A DNA stretch of 37,353 nt from JAGQTE01 sp964648005 (GCA_964648005.1 CAZYKR010000007.1:1-37353); one strand, 5' to 3'; positions 13,355-21,594 are shown, counted from the stretch's first letter. Program-made: numbers and translations. Notes: generated by a model from the letters alone, not told the origin.

Positions 13355-15385
13355 ATGGCCTTCCCCGTCGACACCCGCCACGACGACGACCGCCCGGCCC
13401 GCTCCGCCCCCGGTCGTGTCCCGCCCCACAACCTGCAGGCCGAAGAGTCGCTCCTCGGCGCCATGCTCCTGTCCAAGGACGCCATCGCCGTGGCATCCGA
13501 GGTGCTCTCGCCGGACGACTTCTACAAGCCGGCGCACGGCCACATCTACGACGCCGTCACCTCGTTGCACGGCGCCGGTGAGCCGGCCGATCCGGTCACC
13601 GTCGCCGAGGAGCTCACGCGCGCCGGGCTGCTCGACGCCATCGGCGGCGCGGCCACGCTCGTCAGCCTGCAGACGCGCACGCCGGCCACATCGAACGCCG
13701 GGCACTACGCCAAGATCATCGAAGAGCACGCGCTCCTGCGCCGGCTCATCGGCGCCGCCAACGAGATCGCCGAGATGGGCTACGACATGCCCGAGGACGT
13801 CACCAAGACGGTCGACCGAGCCGAGTCGTTGGTCTTCGAGGTGGCGCAGCGTCGGGTCACCGACACGATGGCGCCGATCCACGACCTGCTCGACGCCAAC
13901 CTCGACCGCCTCGAACATCTCTACGAACGGGGTGCGGCCATCACCGGCCTGCCGACGGGCTTCCACGACCTCGACGAGCTCACGTCGGGGCTGCAGCCCA
14001 ACGCCCTGTACGTGCTCGGCGCCCGCCCGGCCTGCGGCAAGACGGCGCTGGCGCTCAACATCGCCAGCCAGGCAGCGCTCGACGGCAACCGGCCGGTGCT
14101 CGTCTTCTCGCTGGAGATGAGCCAGCTCGAGCTCACCCAGCGCATGCTGTGCTCCGAGGCCCGGGTCGACTCGAAGAAGCTGCGCAACGGCAACCTCGCC
14201 GAGGCCGACTGGCAGAAGATCGCCCACGCCACCGGCCGGCTCGCCGAGGCCCCGATCTGGATCGACGACAACCCCAACCTCACCATCATGGAGATCCGTT
14301 CCAAGGCACGCCGGCTCAAGAGCCGCGTGGGCGACCTGGGGCTCGTCGTCGTCGACTACCTCCAGCTGATGACCGGACGCAGCTCGGCCGAGAACCGCCA
14401 GGTCGAGGTGTCGGAGATCTCGCGCGGCATGAAGATCCTCGCCCGCGAGCTCGAGTGCCCGGTGCTGGCGCTGTCGCAGCTGTCGCGCTCGCTCGAGATG
14501 CGCGCCGACAAACGGCCGATGCTCGCCGACCTGCGCGAGTCGGGCTGCCTCACCGCCGACACCGAGATCGTGCGGGCCGACACGGGCCGCAGCGTCACCC
14601 TGGGGAGCCTGCTGGCCTCGGGTGAGCGCGACATCCCGATCTGGACGCTCGACGAGCGGTACCGACTCGTGCGCGGCCACATGACCCACGTGTTCCCGAG
14701 CGGTCGCAAGATGGTGTACGAGCTCCGCACGGCATCGGGCCGCACCGTCAAGGCGTCGGCCAACCACCCCTTCCTGACACTCGAGGGATGGTTCCCGCTC
14801 GACAAGCTCGACGTCGGCGACCGCCTCGCCGTCCCACGGGCCGGACGCTGGCCGGCGGCGATGGGGACCGACGTCCCCGAGGCCGCTGACACCGTGCCGC
14901 GCGAGGTGTGGACCTACGTCCGCAAGGTGCTGCCCAACTACGGGCTGAGCCTGCGCCAGCTCGAGCGACGCCTCGGCGTCGACGACTTCGTCGAGTCCTT
15001 CTACGCCAACGAGCTGCGACGCGACCAGGCTGCCGCGCTGGCGTCGGCCGTCGGCGACCGGTGGCTCGGCGACCTTGCCACCAGCGACGTGGTGTGGGAC
15101 ACGATCGTCTCGATCACCGAGCTGGGCGAGCAGGACGTCTACGACGCCACCGTGCCCGGTACGCACAACTTCGTCGCCGACGGCATCGTCGTGCACAACT
15201 CGATCGAGCAGGACGCGGACGTCGTCATGTTCATCTACCGCGACGAGGTCTACAACCCCGAGTCACCCGACCGGGGCACGGCGGAGATCCTCCTCGCGAA
15301 GCATCGCAACGGGCCCACCGGTATGGTGCGCCTGGCGTTCCTGGACCACTACACCAAGTTCGCCAACATGGCCCGGGGGGTATGA
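13355..15385 (+). CDS. dnaB: Replicative DNA helicase DnaB with intein
   Basis: DnaB is the ring helicase that unwinds DNA ahead of the replisome. The 676-residue precursor contains a 458-residue helicase interrupted by a 218-residue intein (C398-N615). Helicase motifs are visible: the N-terminal domain (LQAEESLLGAMLL), Walker A GARPACGKTALAL (222-234), PVLVFSLEMSQ, LVVVDYLQLMTG (330-341) and LSQLSRSLEMRADKRP. The intein sits inside the conserved LRESG/SIEQDADV loop, the DnaB-b site also used by the Synechocystis DnaB intein. After splicing the protein has normal length, so the intein should be functional. The ATG at 13355 is the first in-frame start; a weak GAGAG lies upstream. Confidence 0.95.
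   Translation: MAFPVDTRHDDDRPARSAPGRVPPHNLQAEESLLGAMLLSKDAIAVASEVLSPDDFYKPAHGHIYDAVTSLHGAGEPADPVTVAEELTRAGLLDAIGGAATLVSLQTRTPATSNAGHYAKIIEEHALLRRLIGAANEIAEMGYDMPEDVTKTVDRAESLVFEVAQRRVTDTMAPIHDLLDANLDRLEHLYERGAAITGLPTGFHDLDELTSGLQPNALYVLGARPACGKTALALNIASQAALDGNRPVLVFSLEMSQLELTQRMLCSEARVDSKKLRNGNLAEADWQKIAHATGRLAEAPIWIDDNPNLTIMEIRSKARRLKSRVGDLGLVVVDYLQLMTGRSSAENRQVEVSEISRGMKILARELECPVLALSQLSRSLEMRADKRPMLADLRESGCLTADTEIVRADTGRSVTLGSLLASGERDIPIWTLDERYRLVRGHMTHVFPSGRKMVYELRTASGRTVKASANHPFLTLEGWFPLDKLDVGDRLAVPRAGRWPAAMGTDVPEAADTVPREVWTYVRKVLPNYGLSLRQLERRLGVDDFVESFYANELRRDQAAALASAVGDRWLGDLATSDVVWDTIVSITELGEQDVYDATVPGTHNFVADGIVVHNSIEQDADVVMFIYRDEVYNPESPDRGTAEILLAKHRNGPTGMVRLAFLDHYTKFANMARGV
14546..15199 (+). 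other. Mini-intein in DnaB
   Basis: The 218-residue intein begins with C398 (CLTADTEIV, block A) and ends with VVHN615 followed by Ser, so splicing would use Cys at position 1 and Ser at +1. Block B reads SGRTVKASANHPFLT, with Ser in place of the common Thr of TxxH. Block F reads VYDATVPGTHNFVADG. No LAGLIDADG motifs are seen between the blocks; instead about 80 residues with WTYVRKVLPNYGLSLRQLERRLGVD form a helix-turn-helix-like remnant. I infer a homing endonuclease that has been lost, leaving a splicing-competent core. Confidence 0.93.
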
Positions 15386-15961
15386 GGCCTGACACGGGGT
15401 TCTCCATGCCCGCGCGCGCCCGCCGCTACGTCCTCCGAGACGGGTCAGCCGCTGCAGTTCACCATCTCGACCGGCATCGGCGCGCAGCAGAGCGAGGCCG
15501 AGACGCTCCAACAGCAGTGGTCCGCCGTCGGCATCGACGCCGAGATCGAGGTGTTCGACCAGACGGCCTTCCTCGCCAAGGTCTTCGCCGGGGACTTCCA
15601 GGTGGCGATGTTCCGCAACTTCGCCTACGTCAACCCCGACAGCAACTACGTCTTCTGGCACTCGGGCTACGCCGCCGACGGTGGCGGCATCAACTTCGGC
15701 AAGCTCCGCAGCGACGACGTCGACGCCGCACTCGAGACGGCGCGCACGACGCGCGACGAGGCCACCCGCGAGGCGGAGTACCAGAAGCTGGTCCAGGCCA
15801 TCAACGCCGAGCTGCCCTACATCTGGCTGTACCACGTCGACTGGGGGCTGGCGGCTGACGGGAAGGTCGGGGGCCTGGCGGAGGCGCAACGACTCGGCTT
15901 TGCCCGCCAGGACGCCAAGCCGTGGTGGACCGAGATCTGGGTCGACCAGGGCCAGTCCTGA
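15386..15961 (+). pseudogene. C-terminal fragment of a family 5 solute-binding protein
   Basis: The frame opens directly after the dnaB TGA, in the same frame, and runs to TGA at 15961. From about 15434 the translation (ETGQPLQFTISTGIGAQQ, LQQQWSAVGIDAEIEVF, VAMFRNFAYVNPDSNYVFW, LVQAINAELPYIWLYHVDW, PWWTEIWVDQGQS) matches the C-terminal lobe of peptide/oligopeptide ABC-transporter binding proteins (SBP_bac_5). The N-terminal two-thirds and a signal peptide are missing, and no start codon or ribosome binding site precedes the homology; GTG 15551 is internal. A truncated remnant or a scaffold mis-join are the two explanations. Confidence 0.72.
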
Positions 15962-15982
15962 CCGAGCCACCTGCTCCAGGCG

Positions 15983-16018
15983 CGGCGATGCCGGCGCCCG
16001 AGGACGCCGGCATCGTCG
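15983..16018. terminator. Hairpin between the SBP fragment and the LPXTG gene
   Basis: CGATGCCGGCG (15986-15996) pairs perfectly with CGCCGGCATCG (16005-16015), and the stem extends by a G-T wobble and two further pairs. It lies between two convergent stop codons and can serve both strands. Confidence 0.6.
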
Positions 16019-16037
16019 GTTCGATCGTGGATGCGGA

Positions 16038-16646
16038 TCAGGCTCGGTTGCGGCGAGCCCCATAGACCGCAGCGGCACCAACCACCAGCAGCGCAGCTCC
16101 GACACCGACCAGCGGGCCGGTCGTGCTCGAGCCGGTCACCGGCAGCTGGCCCGTGGTGGACGACGTCGTCGGCGAGGCCGTCGTGGGGACGTTGTCACCG
16201 AGCACGTCGATGGCGGCTTCGACCGTGGTCTGCACCTCGAGGCACCCGATGCCGGTGGCCTGCACCGTCGCCGGGCCCGTCGCGGCGTTCGCCGGCACCA
16301 GCCACACGATGGATCCGAGCGAGTCGCCGTCGATCGTCACCGGTCCGACCACGTGCGTCACGCCTGCGCTGTCGACCACGGCAACGTCCACCGTGCTCCC
16401 CGGCTCCCAGCCCGACAGCGAGATCGTGATCGAGGCACCCGGGGCCACCGACACCGGGTCGACGGTGATGGCCGGCCCGCCCAGCAGCACCAGGTACAGG
16501 TCGGTGTCGTACAGGTACGACCCGCAGTTGCCCTGCCCGGTGCCGGCACTGGCGGCGCCGCCAAACGCGGCGAGTCCGAAGACCGCTGCCACCCACACGG
16601 CGGCGACCGCAGTCGCCTTGCCGAGCATTGATCGACTCGAAGCCAT
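16038..16646 (-). CDS. Sortase-type (LPXTG) surface protein
   Basis: A 202-residue secreted protein. The N-terminal signal (KATAVAAVWVAAVFGLAAF, cleavage near SAGTGQG) is followed by a small beta-rich domain with ITVDPVSVAPGASITISLSG, and a Pro/Thr/Ser linker. The C-terminus has LPVTGSS, then a hydrophobic helix (GVGAALLVVGAAAVYG) and a basic tail RRNRA, the complete cell-wall sorting signal. Two Cys residues may form a disulfide. No sortase is in the window. The ATG at 16646 is preceded by AGGGAGAG. The gene is divergent from the DUF1800 gene, with a shared 186-nt promoter region. Confidence 0.83.
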   Translation of the reverse strand: MASSRSMLGKATAVAAVWVAAVFGLAAFGGAASAGTGQGNCGSYLYDTDLYLVLLGGPAITVDPVSVAPGASITISLSGWEPGSTVDVAVVDSAGVTHVVGPVTIDGDSLGSIVWLVPANAATGPATVQATGIGCLEVQTTVEAAIDVLGDNVPTTASPTTSSTTGQLPVTGSSTTGPLVGVGAALLVVGAAAVYGARRNRA

Positions 16647-16681
16647 CGAGCTCTCCCTACTCCCTCGAAAACCAAACGCGG

Positions 16682-16710
16682 AGCGAACGCTAGTCGCGCG
16701 CAGCGAACGC
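16682..16710 (-). promoter_or_regulatory. Candidate LPXTG-gene promoter with flanking direct repeat
   Basis: On the plus strand AGCGAACGC occurs at 16682-16690 and again at 16702-16710, exactly 20 nt apart. The first copy overlaps a minus-strand TAGCGT box (16692-16687), the probable -10; the second lies near where a -35 would be. This spacing suits a dimeric regulator bound on one helix face. Confidence 0.35.
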
Positions 16711-16832
16711 GTGCCGGATTGTTCACCCCGGTGTTCGGCACTGCTTACCCAACCATCACACTTCGATGATCGGATCTGCACGGGCACGTGCGACCGTCGT
16801 CGACACCGGCCCGACGACCACCGAGGCGCTCC

Positions 16833-18368
16833 ATGCGCGACCACCACTCCCTCCAGCCGACCGATCGCCTCCGACCGAGCCGCCGGGCCGTGTTGGTCGC
16901 CCTGGCCGGCGGGGTGGCCCTCGCCGGTACCGCCGGGTTCGAACGGCTGCTGCGGCTCGAGGTCGGCGAGGTGTCGACGGCACCGGATCCGGCGATCCAC
17001 CTGCTGCGGCGCGCCACGTTCGGCCCGACGCAGGCAGCGCGGCGTGACATCGAGCAGCTGGGCACCCTGGCGTGGTTGGAGGCGCAACTGGCGCCCGCGT
17101 CGCTCGACACCTCGGCAGTCGACGGACTCGTCGCGGCGCTGCCGCTCGTCCACGCACCGATCACCGAACTGCGCGGGGACGGCGACGACCAGAGCCGCAC
17201 GGTCGCCGCCGCCCAGCAGCTGGTGGCCGCCACCGTGGCGCGGCGAGTGCACAGCCCGGCGCAGCTGCACGAGCGCATGGTGGAGCTGTGGTCGGACCAC
17301 TTCAACATCGGGGTCGTCGACCCCATCCTGCGACCGCTCAAGGTGGTCGACGACCGGGAGGTGATCCGACCGCACGCGCTGGGGCGCTTCGCCGATCTGC
17401 TCGCAGCGTCGGCCACGAGTCCGGCCATGCTGGTCTCGCTCGACAACGCGCGGAGCTTCGCCGGCGCCATCAACGAGAACTACGGACGAGAGCTGCTCGA
17501 GCTGCACACCGTCGGCGTCGACGGGGGCTACACCGAGGAGGACGTCGTCGCCACAGCCCGGCTGTTCACCGGGTGGAGCGTGGAGCGCGGCGCCGGGACC
17601 TTCCGGTTCGTGTCCGACCGCCATGACCGCGCGCCGCTCACGATCATGGGGTGGGAGCGACCGACGACCGGTGACCCGTTCGAGCACGGTCTGGCCTTTC
17701 TGGACTGGCTGGCGCACCACCCGAGCACGGCGCGCACGGTGGCGACGAAGCTCGCCCGCAGGTTCGTCGCGGACGAGCCCGATGACGAGCTCGTGCGCCA
17801 CCTGGCAACTGTGTACGCCGAACACGACACTGCCGTCGTCCCCCTGCTGCGCGCGCTGTTCACGCATCCGACGTTCGACGCATCGGCCGGCGCCAAGTTC
17901 CAGCGCCCGCTCGACTGGCTCGTCGCCGCCCTGCGCGCCGTCGACGCGCAGGTCGTCGTCGACCCTGATCGAGCCCGCGCCTGGACGGCGGCCACGACGC
18001 AGCTCGGTCAGGTGCCGTTCGGCTGGGCAGCACCCGACGGCTACCCCGACACCCAGGTTGCCTGGTGCAACGCCGGTGGCCTTCTGGCCCGCTGGAACGC
18101 CGCCGGCGACCTGCTCCGCGCCGGCGGTCCGGCGTCGGTCCCTCTCGAGGCCCTGGCGGCGCCGCTCACCGGCAGGCGTGCCGCCGACGCGGTCGATGCC
18201 CTGGCGCGCGCCGTGCGCCACGCGCCGGTCACCTCGGGGACGCGCACCATCCTGCTCGACCACGCCGGGCTGTCGGGCGACGCCGTGCTCGACGTTGCGG
18301 ACGCGAGCGCGCTCGCCACGGACCTCACGCCCTTGCTGCTCAACACCGTGGAGGCGCAGTTCCGATGA
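16833..18368 (+). CDS. DUF1800 family protein with Tat signal
   Basis: DUF1800 proteins are widespread exported proteins of unknown function, nearly always encoded beside a DUF1501 partner. The 511-residue protein has a twin-arginine signal (PSRRAVLVALAGGVALAG), then HLLRRATFGPTQAARRDIEQ, the opening motif of the family, and ELWSDHFNI, INENYGRELLELHTVGVDGGYTE (split by the Glu-rich helix) and VATARLFTGW. The ATG at 16833 is chosen because GAGG precedes it and the twin-arginine motif then lies at residues 17-18. It overlaps the DUF1501 gene (ATGA), so the two products are made in step and probably form a complex. Confidence 0.85.
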   Translation: MRDHHSLQPTDRLRPSRRAVLVALAGGVALAGTAGFERLLRLEVGEVSTAPDPAIHLLRRATFGPTQAARRDIEQLGTLAWLEAQLAPASLDTSAVDGLVAALPLVHAPITELRGDGDDQSRTVAAAQQLVAATVARRVHSPAQLHERMVELWSDHFNIGVVDPILRPLKVVDDREVIRPHALGRFADLLAASATSPAMLVSLDNARSFAGAINENYGRELLELHTVGVDGGYTEEDVVATARLFTGWSVERGAGTFRFVSDRHDRAPLTIMGWERPTTGDPFEHGLAFLDWLAHHPSTARTVATKLARRFVADEPDDELVRHLATVYAEHDTAVVPLLRALFTHPTFDASAGAKFQRPLDWLVAALRAVDAQVVVDPDRARAWTAATTQLGQVPFGWAAPDGYPDTQVAWCNAGGLLARWNAAGDLLRAGGPASVPLEALAAPLTGRRAADAVDALARAVRHAPVTSGTRTILLDHAGLSGDAVLDVADASALATDLTPLLLNTVEAQFR

Positions 18369-19486
18369 CCCACAGGCCCGCACGCTCGACCTCGAACGCG
18401 ATCGGCGCCGATGCCGCGACCGGCGGTGCCCTCATCCTGGTGACCCTCCGAGGCGGGCTGGACGGGCTGAGCGCCGTGGTGCCGCTGGATGAGCAGGCCT
18501 ACGCCGATGCGCGCCGGAGCATCGCCGTGCCGGCGAGCGACACCCGTGCGCTCGACGACCGGTTCGGCCTGCACCCCGCGCTCGCTCCGCTGCACGAGCT
18601 GTACGCCGACGGCCGCCTCGGCATCGTGCACGCCGTCGGTCAGCCGGCATCGGGACGGAGCCACTTCGACGCACAGGACCAACTCGACCGGGGCGCGCCA
18701 CGACCCGGCGCGCGCGGCGCCGGGTGGATCGCTCGCGCGCTCGACGCGGGCGGTCCTTCAATACAGGCCGTCGCGCTCGGCCGTCACGTGCCCGCCAGCC
18801 TCCGGGGCGGCCCGGCGCTGGTGATGCGCGACCTGGCGTCGTTCGGCCTCGGCGGGCGCAGCGGGGCGATGGCCGACGCCGCCGACACCCTCGAGCGGCT
18901 GCACGCCGGTGACCGTGTGGTGGCCACCGCCGGCCGAGAGGCGCTCGATGCCGTCGCCGCCATCACGGCAGCCGTCGTGATCCCGGAAGGCGAGCCCGAC
19001 CCCCTGGCCGACGCCGCTGCGCTCCTGGGGGCCGACCTCGGTGTGCGCGCCGTCTGTGTCGACCTCGGCGGTTGGGACACCCACGACGCCATGGGCACAC
19101 CGACCGAGGGCCGCATGACCACCCTGCTGGAGGATCTCGGCAACCGCCTCGCCGCCATGCAGGCGGCGCTCGACCACGCCGGGCGCGGCGATGTGCTGAC
19201 GCTGGTCGTCACCGAGTTCGGGCGGCGCCTCGCCGAGAACGGCAGCGGCGGTACCGATCACGGACGCGCCAGCGTCGCCCTGGCGCTCGGCGACCGAGTG
19301 CGCGGCGGCCGCGTGCTCGGTACGTGGCCGGGGCTCGCGGCCGACGACCTCGACGACGGCGACCTGCGCGTCACGACCGACGTGCGCGATCTGCTGTGGG
19401 AGGTGACGCAGCAGGTCCTCGCACATCCAGATCCGGCCACCGTCTTCCCGGACCTGGCGCATCAACCGGTCGGGCTCATCGCCTGA
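18365..19486 (+). CDS. DUF1501 family protein lacking its own signal peptide
   Basis: The 373-residue protein belongs to DUF1501 (related to the sulfatase/alkaline-phosphatase fold). Typical motifs are LILVTLRGGLDGLSAVVPLD at residues 25-44, IVHAVGQPASGRSHFDAQD, VCVDLGGWDTH, LTLVVTEFGRRLAENGSGGTDHG and VRGGRVLGTWPGL. The family usually begins with a Tat signal; here only MTHRPARSTSNAIGADAATG precedes the domain and there is no hydrophobic core. The ATG at 18365 overlaps the DUF1800 stop as ATGA, so no longer start in this gene can add a signal. Export in complex with the Tat-targeted DUF1800 partner is a reasonable inference; a cytoplasmic protein is the alternative. Confidence 0.85.
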   Translation: MTHRPARSTSNAIGADAATGGALILVTLRGGLDGLSAVVPLDEQAYADARRSIAVPASDTRALDDRFGLHPALAPLHELYADGRLGIVHAVGQPASGRSHFDAQDQLDRGAPRPGARGAGWIARALDAGGPSIQAVALGRHVPASLRGGPALVMRDLASFGLGGRSGAMADAADTLERLHAGDRVVATAGREALDAVAAITAAVVIPEGEPDPLADAAALLGADLGVRAVCVDLGGWDTHDAMGTPTEGRMTTLLEDLGNRLAAMQAALDHAGRGDVLTLVVTEFGRRLAENGSGGTDHGRASVALALGDRVRGGRVLGTWPGLAADDLDDGDLRVTTDVRDLLWEVTQQVLAHPDPATVFPDLAHQPVGLIA

Positions 19487-19523
19487 TGTCGCCCGGATGC
19501 CTGCACGCCCGCGCCGTCGCTTG

Positions 19524-19552
19524 TTGACCCACTGATCAGTGTGCTGCACTGT
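19524..19552 (+). promoter_or_regulatory. Palindrome and promoter before the nitronate monooxygenase-like gene
   Basis: CACTGATCAGTG (19530-19541) is a perfect 12-bp palindrome. It follows directly after TTGACC (19524-19529), a good -35, and a weak -10 (CACTGT, 19547-19552) lies 17 nt after the hexamer, so the palindrome fills the spacer. This is where a repressor site would sit. Confidence 0.45.
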
Positions 19553-19597
19553 CACCGGCCGCCGACCCTGCGGCGAGCCGGACAAGGGGGACCTCCA

Positions 19598-20569
19598 ATG
19601 ATGCGCACGCGCCTGACCGACCTGCTCGGCATCGAGCATCCGGTGATGCTCGCCGGGATGGGCGGCGTCTCGTACCACCAGCTCGTGGCCGCAGTCTCGG
19701 AGGCCGGCGGCATCGGGACGCTCGGCGCCGGCAGCATGAGCCCGCAGGTGATGCGCGACGAGATCGCCAAGGTGTCGTCGATGACCGACAAGCCGTTCGG
19801 CGTCGACCTGCTCACCGCCATGCCGATCGATCTCGTCGCCGAGGTGCAGGCGATCATCGACGGCGGCGCACGCATCTTCGTCGCCGCCCTCGGCGTGCCG
19901 ACCGAGGTGGTGCAGCTCTGCCACGACCACGACGTGCTCGTCGTCAACATGTGCGGCAAGGTGCACCACGCCGTGCGCGCCGTGGAGGCCGGCTGCGATG
20001 TGGTCGTGGCCCAGGGCACCGAGGCCGGCGGGCACACCGGGCTCGTCGCCACGATGCCGCTCGTACCCCAGATCGTCGACGCTGTCGGCGATCGCGTCCC
20101 GGTGGTGGCCGCCGGCGGCATCTTCGACGGGCGAGGCATGGCCGCGGCGCTGGCGCTCGGTGCCGACGGTGTGTGGATCGGCACCCGGTTCATCGCCACC
20201 CCCGAGGCCCGCATCGCCATCGGGTACCACGAGGCGATGCTCGGCGCGGACGAAGCGGGCACGACGATCTCGCGCGCCTACAGCGGCAAGCCGATGCGCG
20301 TCGTCGCCAACGAGTACACCCGCTACTTCGACGAGCACCCCGACGAGCTGCAACCGTTCCCGGCGCAGATGGGTCGCTCCTACGGTGACGGCGTGCTCAA
20401 CCTGCCGAGCGGGCCCGACAACCCGAACATCGACCCGAACCGCGAGTGCTACCCGGTCGGTCAGGGCGTCGGCGCCATCGACGAGATCATCCCCGCCACC
20501 GACCTGGTCGATCGGTTCGTCGACGAGTGCGAGGCCACCCTCCGGCGCACCCAGACCGTCATCGTCTGA
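19598..20569 (+). CDS. Nitronate monooxygenase / 2-nitropropane dioxygenase-like flavoenzyme
   Basis: A 323-residue TIM-barrel FMN enzyme. It begins LTDLLGIEHPVMLAGMGGVS, the N-terminal family pattern, and contains VVAQGTEAGGHTGLVATMPLVPQIVD with the catalytic His in GGHTG, and PVVAAGGIFDGRGMAAALALGADGVWIGTRF, the phosphate-binding part of the flavin site. Family members oxidise nitronates or reduce enoyl-ACP (FabK); the two cannot be separated here, although AQGTEAGGHTG is closer to nitronate monooxygenases. The ATG at 19598 has AAGGGGG upstream. An acyl-CoA thioesterase-like gene follows, suggesting a link with acyl-CoA chemistry. Confidence 0.82.
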   Translation: MMRTRLTDLLGIEHPVMLAGMGGVSYHQLVAAVSEAGGIGTLGAGSMSPQVMRDEIAKVSSMTDKPFGVDLLTAMPIDLVAEVQAIIDGGARIFVAALGVPTEVVQLCHDHDVLVVNMCGKVHHAVRAVEAGCDVVVAQGTEAGGHTGLVATMPLVPQIVDAVGDRVPVVAAGGIFDGRGMAAALALGADGVWIGTRFIATPEARIAIGYHEAMLGADEAGTTISRAYSGKPMRVVANEYTRYFDEHPDELQPFPAQMGRSYGDGVLNLPSGPDNPNIDPNRECYPVGQGVGAIDEIIPATDLVDRFVDECEATLRRTQTVIV

Positions 20570-20662
20570 GGCGGCCCCACCGCCGCCGAGATCAGCCCGA
20601 CCGGTCGACCAGCGTCGCGGCCGAGTGGGGGTTCGGTGCCGGCGTCTGGTAGCCAAGGCCCC

Positions 20663-21511
20663 GTGACCGAGCAGGTGAGCTTCGCCGAGGCGACTGCGGT
20701 GGCGCCGGCAGGACCCGATCGCTGGTCGGCGTGCATCCCGCCGTCGTGGAACGTGCCGGTAGGCATCCACGGCGGCGTGCTGATGGCGACCACACTGCGT
20801 GCCGCCCGCGCCCGACTCGACGACCCGTCCCTGCCGATGCGCACCGCACACGGCTCGTTCTTCGCCCGGCCATCGACCAACGCGCTGACCATCGCCACCG
20901 AGGAGCTACGGCGCGGGCGCACGACGGCGCACGTCGCGGCGGACGCATCGGCCGAGGGCGCCGACGAGGTGGCGCTGTCGACCCGCTCGCTGTTCACGCG
21001 GATCCGCTCGGACGAGTCGCACCTCGACGTCGCCCAACCGGACGTCCCGGCGCCCGGCGCCTGTCCGAGCGACGGGATGGGTGACGACGAGGGCCCCCTG
21101 GCACGACCCCCGTTGTTCGCCCAGTTCGAGGTACGCCGCGCCGCCGGCACGTACCCGTGGGCCGACGACTGGGCCCCGGGGCTGCCGATGCGGTACGCCC
21201 GCTGGTCGCGCTTCACCACGGCCCCGACCCTGGACGACGGGACCATCGACCCGCTGGCCTTGCTGCCGCTGGCCGACCTGCCCGGCCCTGCGGTGTGGAC
21301 CCACTACGGCCCCGACGAACCGTTCCGGCTGCTGGTCAGCCTGGAGCTCACGTTCCACGTGCTCGAGCCCGTCGCCGACGAATGGATCCTGGCCGACTTC
21401 AGCGCCCGCTGGCTCGGTCAGGGCTACACCCTCACCCAGTGCGACCTGTGGTCCGGCAGTCGTCTCGTGGCGCACAGCATCCAGTCGATGCTCCTGCGCA
21501 CCGTCGACTGA
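20663..21511 (+). CDS. Acyl-CoA thioesterase family protein (double hotdog)
   Basis: The 282-residue protein has two hotdog halves like TesB-type thioesterases. The first half has WSACIPPSWNVPVGIHGGVL, with the conserved Gly-rich turn, and the MRTAHGSFFARPSTN strand; the second half has LLVSLELTFHVLEPVADEWI and ADFSARWLGQGYTLTQCDLW. The likely reaction is hydrolysis of an acyl-CoA, but the chain length is unknown. GTG 20663 is chosen because the domain begins there; TAGCCA lies 7 nt before it, which is close to but not quite the TANNNT box. The GTG is 93 nt after the preceding stop. Confidence 0.75.
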   Translation: MTEQVSFAEATAVAPAGPDRWSACIPPSWNVPVGIHGGVLMATTLRAARARLDDPSLPMRTAHGSFFARPSTNALTIATEELRRGRTTAHVAADASAEGADEVALSTRSLFTRIRSDESHLDVAQPDVPAPGACPSDGMGDDEGPLARPPLFAQFEVRRAAGTYPWADDWAPGLPMRYARWSRFTTAPTLDDGTIDPLALLPLADLPGPAVWTHYGPDEPFRLLVSLELTFHVLEPVADEWILADFSARWLGQGYTLTQCDLWSGSRLVAHSIQSMLLRTVD

Positions 21512-21574
21512 GGCGCACCCCTCCGCCACCCCATCGCTCCACATCGGGCTCGAAACGCCGAAACTCCGGAGCAT

Positions 21575-21594
21575 CCAACCCAAGTTGGGGTTGG
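21575..21594. terminator. Hairpin between convergent thioesterase and response-regulator genes
   Basis: CCAACCC (21575-21581) and GGGTTGG (21588-21594) form a perfect 7-bp stem with a 6-nt loop. It sits between the two convergent stop codons and no gene lies in 21512-21604. Confidence 0.5.

Noticed and set aside
13316..15196. A 626-codon minus-strand frame across dnaB
   Set aside because: Its composition (Val/His/Gly-rich, no motif) mirrors the third codon positions of dnaB; the plus-strand helicase motifs are unequivocal.
20650..20662. TAGCCA 7 nt before GTG 20663 as another leaderless -10 box
   Set aside because: The last base is A, so it does not fit TANNNT; kept out of the count.
18758..20851. 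A 697-codon minus-strand frame over the DUF1501 and nitronate monooxygenase genes
   Set aside because: It runs antisense across two well-supported genes and the promoter between them and shows no family motif.
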